From positions 1-64,000 of the forward strand of contig NZ_JAJCXB010000005.1 in the NCBI RefSeq assembly GCF_020564935.1: a stretch of DNA of 64,000 nucleotides. The letters run 5' to 3'. Each line of letters begins with the position of its first letter. Position 1 is the stretch's first letter. This DNA is from Streptomyces pinistramenti. Its GTDB lineage: Bacteria; Actinomycetota; Actinomycetes; Streptomycetales; Streptomycetaceae. Positions 58,300-64,000 of the stretch are shown in pieces. The notes beneath the pieces are model-generated. The model searched no databases, was not told the DNA's origin, and saw only the letters and a list, made by a program, of their open reading frames with translations. Position numbers and translations under genes: made by a program.

Positions 58300-58680
58300 G
58301 GTACTGTGAGAGCCCCCCTTGCCTGGTGCGCTGACTCACCTCAGTGATCGGAGCCGACTGCGGGTCGAGCAAGCCGCTTGCCGACCCGATTGCGCGTAGG
58401 CCGATGTACAGGGCGAGACCGCCGTCCGCCGCCGCCCGGGTTCCCGACGGCACAGCCGGGTTCGGTCCGGTGCCGGCCGGCTCTCCGCCCCAGACTTTGC
58501 GGTACGTCGCCAGGTCGGATTCCAACCGCGTGCCACGACCGTGCAGTGCGTGTCCGGGAACGGTGAACTCGTCCTCGCGCGACCCGACGCCGATACCGAG
58601 CGTGAGACGGCCGCCGGCGATCCCGTCGATGCCCGCGATTTCCTTGGCCAGCAGGGCACCGGGCCATGTCGGGGCCAACA
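58300..58680 (-). pseudogene. LLM-class flavin oxidoreductase fragment
   Basis: The minus-strand frame LLAPTWPGALLAKEIAGIDG, AGGRLTLGIGVGSREDEFTV and TYRKVWGGEPAGTGPNPAVP is an internal piece of a luciferase-like monooxygenase (F420/FMN barrel). It lacks the first 60 or so residues and the C-terminal half, and from about 58440 the match decays. It follows directly in frame on a GntR-like fragment, so it is a chimeric fossil. Confidence 0.6.
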
Positions 58681-58682
58681 GC

Positions 58683-58786
58683 TCTCTCAGCTGGTGCAGT
58701 TGGTCCTCGCCGCGACGCAGGGCGGCGGCCCCTGAGGCGTACTCCTCAAGGACGGTGCGCAGTTCGAGAACGTTGTCCCGCTGCGC
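58683..58786 (-). pseudogene. GntR (FCD domain) fragment
   Basis: NVLELRTVLEEYASGAAAL and EDQLHQLRELL look like the start of an FCD effector domain of a FadR-type GntR regulator. The DNA-binding part and the rest of the domain are missing, and the frame runs on into the LLM fragment. The assignment rests on about 35 residues. Confidence 0.4.
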
Positions 58787-59007
58787 GGAACGCGCTCGCC
58801 GCACAGGTCGGGCAGGGTGCTGTCGCGGGACGATGCGGCGCGCGTCCTGCGCGGCCTCGCGCCGGGAGCCGGTACGGAAGATGAAGCGGCCGAAGTCGCT
58901 GGCCGGCGCGGGCGGCTTCGACGTTCCCCCGGTGCGGTTGTTCCGAGGGCGACCTCGGAAAATCTCCCTCCGTCGTGCAGACGAACGGAGCGGATCCGCA
59001 TGTCCGT

Positions 59008-60732
59008 TCACAGATCCGGATGCTCCGTCGCCACGTGGTAGTACCCCGAGTGGAACACCAGAGGAGTGCCGCCGTCGGCCTCGTACTCTTCGACCTCGCC
59101 GAGGAAGATGATGTGGTCGCCGGCGTCGAGGCGTTGGACGGTGCGGCATTGGAACCGGGCGACCGCGCCGTCCAGCAGGGGGGTGCCGGCGATGCCGCGG
59201 GTGATGGGGGTGCTGCGGAATTTGTCGTCGGCCGGGGTGGCGAACCGGCGGGAGAGGTGGTGCTGGTCGGCGGCCAGTACGTGGACGGCGAAGTGCGAGG
59301 CGGCGGTGAAGTCCGGGAGGCTCGGGCTGTTCTTGCCGGGGCACCACAGGACGAGGGGTGGGTCCAAGGAGACGGAGGTGAAGGAGTTCGCGGTCATGCC
59401 GACGTTGCGGCCGTCGGGGGCGCGGGCCGTCACCACGGTCACGCCGGTGGCGTACTGGCCCAGCGCGCGGCGCAGTTCGCGGCCATCGAAGCGGGCGGCG
59501 TGCTGAGTGCGCTTCTCGGCGAGGAAGCGGTGTGCCTCGGCCTCCTCGAACCACCAGCGGTAGAGGGTGCGCGGGTCGTCGAATCCGGCGGCGAGGGCGC
59601 CTGCGACCGAGGGGATTTCGGCCGCCGCTGTCAGGAGCTCGCGGTGGTGGGGGCTCAGGTCGGTCAAAAGGGAGTTGGTCCAGCCGACGGCCCATTGAGC
59701 CCAGCCGCGCCAGAAGGTGTCGAAGGTGCGCTGCATCCATTGCGGGGTGAATTCGGCGGTGCCGTGGCGGAGGATGCTGTCGAGGTAGTGGGTCGCGGAC
59801 TGGGCCGCGGTGTTCGAACCCTGGCCGGTGATCGGGTCGTTGAGGACGACGGCGTCGGCCATGCCGAGAACGTGCCGACCGGAGGCCAGGCGGGCGACGG
59901 GGTGCCGGACGGTCGGAGTGAGCCTGCCGCGCAGCACGCCGCCGCTGTCGGTGAGGTGGGCGTGCCGGTAGCGCTCGTATGCGTCGGGGAAGAACCGGTG
60001 GAGGATCTCCCGGGAGCGGGTGAGGTGGCCTTCGGGTGTGCGGATGTCGTCCCAGCAGTCCATCGGGCCGCCGGGGACGCCCTCGAAGACCATGATGTCG
60101 CAGGGTCCGGTGGTGGTGAGGGCGGGGAAGGAGAAATATTCGCCGACGCCGGGGACCAGGCGGTAGTGGACGGCGGCTTCCTCCTCCTGTGGTGCCGTTC
60201 CCGTGACGTACGTCAGAGCCAGCGCACGGCGCGGCCGGTCGTACGGGGAGAGTTCGGAGTTGCGCGGGAAGAGCCGGCTCAGCTCGCCCTTGCCTGTCGA
60301 GACCACGACGAGATCGTGCGTACGGGCGTATCATTCGAGGTCGTCGACACCCGCCTCGTGCAGCACGACCTCGCCGCGGCCGCAGTCCGCGAACTGCTCT
60401 ATCCAGGCGGCACACTTGACCCGCTGGTCGACGGAGTGGGCGTGGCCCTCCAGCGGCGCGCGCCAGGAGACGTCCGGAGTGCCGTGCGGACCGATGAGAG
60501 AGAACGCGATGCCGGAGATGTCAGGGGCCCGGTCCTCCCAGTGGTGCAGGCCGAGTTCGCGCTCGCTCTGCAGAGAGGTGTCGAACATGCACTGGCTGGA
60601 CATGACCGGGCCGCGACGTATCTCGTCGGGGCCGCGGTCGGTGACCAGGGTGACGTCATAGCCGTGCGTCTGGAGTCCCAGGGCGAGTTGGGCACCCGCC
60701 TGCCCGGCGCCGATCACCGCGATCCTTCTCAT
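59008..60732 (-). pseudogene. styA2B: Fused styrene/indole monooxygenase-flavin reductase (StyA2B-like) with in-frame TGA
   Basis: Read through, this is a 574-aa natural fusion. Residues 1-415 are a StyA-type FAD monooxygenase (IAVIGAGQAGAQLALGLQTH, VDQRVKCAAWIEQF, LALTYVTGTA, LNDPITGQGSNTAAQSATHY). Residues about 420-574 are a StyB-type flavin reductase (LRRALGQYATGVTVVTARAP, GMTANSFTSVSLDPPLVLW). One TGA (60331-60333) interrupts the frame after GVDDLE, and the text continues in the same frame with YARTHDLVVV. The neighbouring styA1 has Arg (cgc) there, so CGA to TGA is the simplest change. The two remaining frames are 60331-60732 and, from GTG 60306, 59008-60306. The fusion should epoxidise styrene-like alkenes or oxygenate indole with its own FADH2 supply. 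Confidence 0.8.
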
Positions 60733-60812
60733 GTCCTGCCGTCCTGCTCTCGTAACGTATTCATCTCTGACGACGTGTCGTCAGTCGTGAGGATCCCTCT
60801 CCTGAAGCGTGC

Positions 60813-62033
60813 TCAGGAACTGACCTCGGCCAGGTAGTTCTTCGCGGCGACGGGGTCCATGAACCAGTGGAAGAAGTCGCGTGGGTCGTCGAATCCGTTG
60901 ACGAAGCGGGCGGCGACACGGGAGTTGGCGCTTGCCGCGCCGAAGAGCTCCAGGACGTGCTGCGGCGGGGCGCCGAGCATCGCGTTGGTCCAGGCCGTGG
61001 CGGACTGCGCGTTGTCCCAGAAGCGCCCGAAGGCCAGCCCCATGAACGCGGCGTCGTACGGGCGCTCGCCGTGGTCCAGGATGGTGGCGAGGTAGGAGGC
61101 CGCGCATTTCGAGGCGTTGTTGGACCCCTGGCCGGTGACCGGGTCGTTGAGGACGACGACGTCGGCGAGGCCGAGCACCTGCGCGCCGGAGGGCAGCGTG
61201 GCGACGGGTTTGCGGACGGTCGGCGCGAAGCGGCCCGCGAGGGTGCCACTCCGGTCGGTGAGTGCGACATCGGTGCAGCGCTCGGCCTCCCACGGGACGT
61301 ACAACCGCAGCAGCTCCTGGAACTTCGCCAGCTGCTGGTCGGGGGCCGCCCCGTCGAAGCAGTCGAGCGGGCCACCCGGGATGCCCTCGAAGAACATGAT
61401 GTCGCAGGGGCCGCTGGTGGTGAGGCTGGGCATGGTGAAGTACTCGCCCACACCAGGGATGACGTTGAAGCTGACGCCGGGGCGGTCGGGCAGCGGCGCC
61501 ATGCCGGTGACGTACGCCAGGGCCAGCGCGCGCTGCGGAGCGTCGTACGGGGAACGCCTGGCGTCCCGCTCGAACAGCCCGGCGATCTCGCCCTTGCCGG
61601 CCGCGACGATCACCAGGTCGGACTCGGCGGCGTAGCGCTCCAGGTCCGCGATGCCGGCCTCGCAGAGTTCCAGATGGCCGCCGCGGCGCGCGAACTCACC
61701 CATCCAGAGCGGCATTTTGACGCGCTGGTCGACGGAGCGGGCGGTGGCATCGAGGCGGGCGTCGAAGGAGAGCGCCCGGCCGCCCCGGCCGTCGGCGATG
61801 TTCACACCGAGCCCGGCAATCGGCGGGCAGGCATCGCCCCAGAAGTCGAGGCCGAGGCTGCGCTCGTGGGCCAGCGCGGTGCCGAACATGGCCTGGCTGG
61901 ACATGACCCGGCCGTCGCGGATCTGGTCTCCGGTGCGGTTGGACACGAGGGTGACGTCGTAACCGTGGGCGATCAGGCCGATACCGAGCTGGAGGCCGGC
62001 CTGGCCGGCTCCGACGATGGTGATCTTGCGCAT
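60813..62033 (-). CDS. styA1: Styrene/indole monooxygenase (StyA1-like)
   Basis: This is a 406-aa FAD-dependent epoxidase. The Rossmann FAD site is KITIVGAGQAGLQLGIGLIA (3-22), followed by DGRVMSSQAMFGTALAHERS, the substrate-domain SVDQRVKMPLWMGEF, DLVIVAAGKGEIAG, ALALAYVTGMAPLP and LNDPVTGQGSNNASKCAASY. The length fits single-component StyA, which needs FADH2 from a reductase. It lies 80 nt upstream of the StyA2B-like fusion, the same order as styA1-styA2B in Rhodococcus opacus 1CP, where StyA2B provides reduced flavin. The ATG has ggaggt... upstream (acctcc on the plus strand near 62040). The AraC gene is divergent. Confidence 0.88.
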   Translation of the reverse strand: MRKITIVGAGQAGLQLGIGLIAHGYDVTLVSNRTGDQIRDGRVMSSQAMFGTALAHERSLGLDFWGDACPPIAGLGVNIADGRGGRALSFDARLDATARSVDQRVKMPLWMGEFARRGGHLELCEAGIADLERYAAESDLVIVAAGKGEIAGLFERDARRSPYDAPQRALALAYVTGMAPLPDRPGVSFNVIPGVGEYFTMPSLTTSGPCDIMFFEGIPGGPLDCFDGAAPDQQLAKFQELLRLYVPWEAERCTDVALTDRSGTLAGRFAPTVRKPVATLPSGAQVLGLADVVVLNDPVTGQGSNNASKCAASYLATILDHGERPYDAAFMGLAFGRFWDNAQSATAWTNAMLGAPPQHVLELFGAASANSRVAARFVNGFDDPRDFFHWFMDPVAAKNYLAEVSS

Positions 62034-62557
62034 GAGGGGGACCTCCGAGGGCCGGGTTGTGCGGTTTTAGGTGGTGCCGTGCAGTGCCGTGCGTTGGTAC
62101 GGCATTTCGGTGACGTGGCGGCGTCATGAGTGGGGGCGGTGGTGTCGAATGCGGCTGCCCGCCGGAGGGGGCGGCGGGCAGCCGCGGGAGGCCGGGTCAC
62201 CCGTAGGACCGGGGGACGGGGTCCGGGTCACCCGGCCGGCTGGAGGGGCCTGGCCGACTCGGCGAGCCGGGGCAGCAGAGGCAAGAGCGTCGCGACGTGC
62301 GGGGGTACGGCCCCGGCGGGCCTCGCCGCGACGGTCGCGCGTGGCACGCGCAGCGCGCATGCGACGGGCTGTCCGCTGGGCGTGACTTGGCCCGTGACGA
62401 GCGCAGTACGGCCCGGCACTCCCTGCATCGTTGATTCCCTGGATTCTTCTCGGGTCCGCGGCGGTCAGGGACCAACCTTGATATGGCAAGATCATCTGCG
62501 CTATCCGGATCACGCGGGTCGCTGTCCCGATCGCGCATCTCGGCGGTGGAGGTTCAC
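62034..62557. other. Divergent regulatory region of the styA locus
   Basis: About 520 bases separate styA1 and the AraC gene. A 66-codon minus-strand frame (62228-62428, ATG with aggga 7 nt upstream) could be a short leader gene but has no recognised product. TTGATA (62478-62483) with TATCCG (62502-62507) at 18 bp is a weak promoter for the AraC gene. The long leader of styA1 leaves room for regulator sites. Confidence 0.4.
62228..62428 (-). CDS. Possible small upstream gene
   Basis: This frame would encode 66 residues (MQGVPGRTALVTGQVTPSGQ..., PHVATLLPLLPRLAESARPL). The start has aggga at good spacing, and the strand is the same as styA1, 195 nt ahead. Composition (Pro/Ala/Arg) is not distinctive and no family is recognised, so the call is tentative. 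Confidence 0.25.
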   Translation of the reverse strand: MQGVPGRTALVTGQVTPSGQPVACALRVPRATVAARPAGAVPPHVATLLPLLPRLAESARPLQPAG

Positions 62558-63538
62558 ATGCCCGCTGAAGAGCCACCCCTCGCAAACCACCAGCGGTTCC
62601 ACACAGCGGACATGTGGGAGGCGCGGGCCGAGGTCGGCCGAGCTTTCTGTCCGCATGAGCTGCGCATCACTCAGCGCTCGGCGACGCTCGACGCCCGGCT
62701 GCACGGCACACCCTTCGATCGGACAGGGCTGTATTACCTCGACTACGGAACGGAAGTCCGGATCACTCCGGGCGACTTGGAGAGCTTCTTCCTTGTCCAG
62801 ATCCCGCTCGCGGGCCACGCCGAAATCACCTGCGGCCGGGAGGAGATCATTTCCTCCCCCGAACTCGCTTCCGTCCCCTCTCCGGCCGGAAAGCTGGACA
62901 TGCTCTGGGGTGGCGGCAATCCGCAGCTGATCGTGTGGTTCGACCGATCGTCCCTGGAATCGCACCTGGGCAGCCTGCTCGGCCGCACCGTGCGCCGCCC
63001 GATCTTCTTCTCGCTCGGCATGAACCTCACCACCCCGGGATCCCGTTCCTGGCTCAACATCGTCGACCTCATGCGCCGGGAGGCGGAGGGGCCTGGTGGC
63101 ATGACAAGCCGGCCCGTCGTGACAAGACAGCTTGAATCACTCCTCATGACCCAGCTGTTGATGGCCCAGCCCAACACCTACACGCCGGCGCTGCTCGGCG
63201 AGCAGCCGCGCGTCGCGCCGCCCGCGGTCCGCCGCGCCATGGAGGTCATCGAGGGGCACGCCGCCGAGCCGCTCACGGTCGCGGAGATCGCGGAATGCGT
63301 CGGCGTCGGCGTACGGGCCCTCCAGGAAGGCTTCCGCCGGCACCTCGACACGACACCGCTCGCGTACCTGCGCGAGGTCCGCCTGGACCGCGTACGCAAG
63401 GAACTCCTGGCCTCCGACCCGGGTGCCACGACTGTCACCGCCATCGCATCCCGCTGGGGCTTCTTGCACCCAGGCCGCTTCTCACTCGCGTACCGCCAAC
63501 AGTTCGGGGAGTCCCCCTCGGAGACTTTGCGGTCATGA
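62558..63538 (+). CDS. AraC-family transcriptional regulator
   Basis: This is a 326-aa regulator. The N-terminal half (about 20-200) matches the AraC-binding-like (ligand) domain seen in AlkS/XylS-type and indole-related activators (CPHELRITQRSATLDARLHG, GLYYLDYGTEVRI). The C-terminal pair of helix-turn-helix motifs (about 225-326) includes LTVAEIAECVGVGVRALQEGF, TPLAYLREVRLDRVRKEL and IASRWGFLHPGRFSLAYRQQFG, ending ESPSETLR. ATG 62558 has ggtggagg 6 nt upstream; an ATG at 62483 is less likely. Being divergent from styA1-styA2B, it is the probable activator of that operon. Confidence 0.88.
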   Translation: MPAEEPPLANHQRFHTADMWEARAEVGRAFCPHELRITQRSATLDARLHGTPFDRTGLYYLDYGTEVRITPGDLESFFLVQIPLAGHAEITCGREEIISSPELASVPSPAGKLDMLWGGGNPQLIVWFDRSSLESHLGSLLGRTVRRPIFFSLGMNLTTPGSRSWLNIVDLMRREAEGPGGMTSRPVVTRQLESLLMTQLLMAQPNTYTPALLGEQPRVAPPAVRRAMEVIEGHAAEPLTVAEIAECVGVGVRALQEGFRRHLDTTPLAYLREVRLDRVRKELLASDPGATTVTAIASRWGFLHPGRFSLAYRQQFGESPSETLRS

Positions 63539-63544
63539 GGGGAC

Positions 63545-63760
63545 ATGCGGTCCTAGGAGCGCGGTGGCCAGGATCCGGTCTGCGTCGGAGAGCTTGTCCT
63601 TGGCACCCGCGCCTCGCGTGCGTCGGCGCTCGCCGCCCCGGTGTTCGTGGCGGGTTCGCTCGCGTCGTTGCGCCGGTGCCGGGATCAACGCGTCGACCGG
63701 GGCCTCCAGTTGCGGCACGGTCATGCCGGTCAGCTCCGGGTCGCGGAGAGCGCAGGCGTC
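63545..63760 (-). pseudogene. Transposase N-terminal remnant (second copy of the type at 52.7 kb)
   Basis: The minus-strand frame ALRDPELTGMTVPQLEAPVD, RRTRGAGAKDKLSDADRILATAL ends in a stop shortly after. It aligns with the leader of the 52.7-kb chimera (DPELTGMTRQQLSALID, GTGAKAELAPADRILVT). Both copies lose homology at the same point, just after ADRIL.T.L. No transposase catalytic part is present. Confidence 0.5.
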
Positions 63761-63928
63761 AACGCCGCCCGGACGGCACGCCGCCCCAGCAGCCCCTCAC
63801 CCGCTTCCAGCTCGTCCACACCCTTGCGGACCGTGGTCTCGCTGACCTGGGCCGCTCGCGCGACCACCCGAACACCGCCATGTCCCAGGAACCGGGCCTC
63901 GGCTCCCACCAGCGCGCGTTTTCGTGAT
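63746..63928 (-). pseudogene. ISAzo13-like transposase fragment
   Basis: The minus-strand frame RLSPRASRKRALVGAEARFL, GHGGVRVVARAAQVSETTVR and KGVDELEAGEGLL matches the HTH leader of ISAzo13-type transposases, which have AEARxLGHGGVxxVAxAxGVSxxTV. No catalytic DDE part follows; the frame runs into the transposase remnant at 63545. The upstream end runs off or decays toward the window edge. Confidence 0.5.
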
Positions 63929-64000
63929 GCACGGGGAGACAGCCGTCGGCCGGGGGCGTGCGCGGCCGACGGCGGGGCCGGATCACCGCTGGGAAGCGGC

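Noticed and set aside
60331..60333. Selenocysteine decoding of the in-frame TGA
   Set aside because: The sister protein has Arg at this place, the residue is not in a catalytic motif, and I see no selenocysteine insertion hairpin.
58250..60415. A 721-codon minus-strand frame
   Set aside because: Most of it is an out-of-frame shadow of the StyA2B-like gene; only its last part holds the GntR-LLM fragments.

Overview
The window is a 64-kb piece of a high-GC actinobacterial chromosome, almost certainly Streptomyces or a close relative. Signs of this are the 23S/5S rRNA sequences, pervasive GC at third codon positions, many GTG starts, and conserved families typical of the genus (DUF881/Sbp, GarA-like FHA, FtsR-like MerR, DUF5999, SpoIIE-type phosphatases). 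All assignments were made by reading the sequence; no database search was run.

1-17.5 kb is conserved core. The end of an rRNA operon (ITS, 23S, 5S) is followed by a cardiolipin-synthase-type CDP-alcohol phosphatidyltransferase, a nucleotidyltransferase fused to a degenerate phosphomannomutase domain, a DUF881-Sbp-DUF881-FHA-MerR block linked to growth and division, a bifunctional nuclease, a second MerR regulator, DNA polymerase IV, a PRC-barrel protein, and gcvP under a tandem glycine riboswitch.

17.5-52.1 kb is typical mixed Streptomyces content. It holds small conserved unknowns, a GCS2 ligase, a VWA/solute-binding protein, a CPBP protein, PhzF, PadR and its neighbours, two EamA exporters, PNPOx/PaiB flavoproteins beside a MocR regulator with a leaderless-looking promoter, a MatB-like malonyl-CoA synthetase, an isochorismatase-fold protein without its catalytic triad, a MraY/WecA-like transferase, an FMN 2-hydroxyacid oxidase, a family-5 uracil-DNA glycosylase, an Rpf/LysM protein, an orphan kinase-fold protein, a secreted papain-like protease translationally coupled to a membrane-anchored partner, a large LuxR (LAL) regulator with a changed Walker A motif, and a multi-domain SpoIIE phosphatase.

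52.1-64 kb is an accessory, rearranged region. Broken genes (transposase-eccC chimera, integrase pieces, GntR-LLM chimera, transposase remnants at the right edge) lie between intact cargo: agmatine deiminase, a dienelactone-hydrolase-like protein without its nucleophile, an SDR with an XRE regulator, and a styrene/indole monooxygenase locus. That locus has a single-component oxygenase gene (styA1-like), a natural oxygenase-reductase fusion (styA2B-like) interrupted by one in-frame TGA, and a divergent AraC regulator. It is the most interesting unit in the window.
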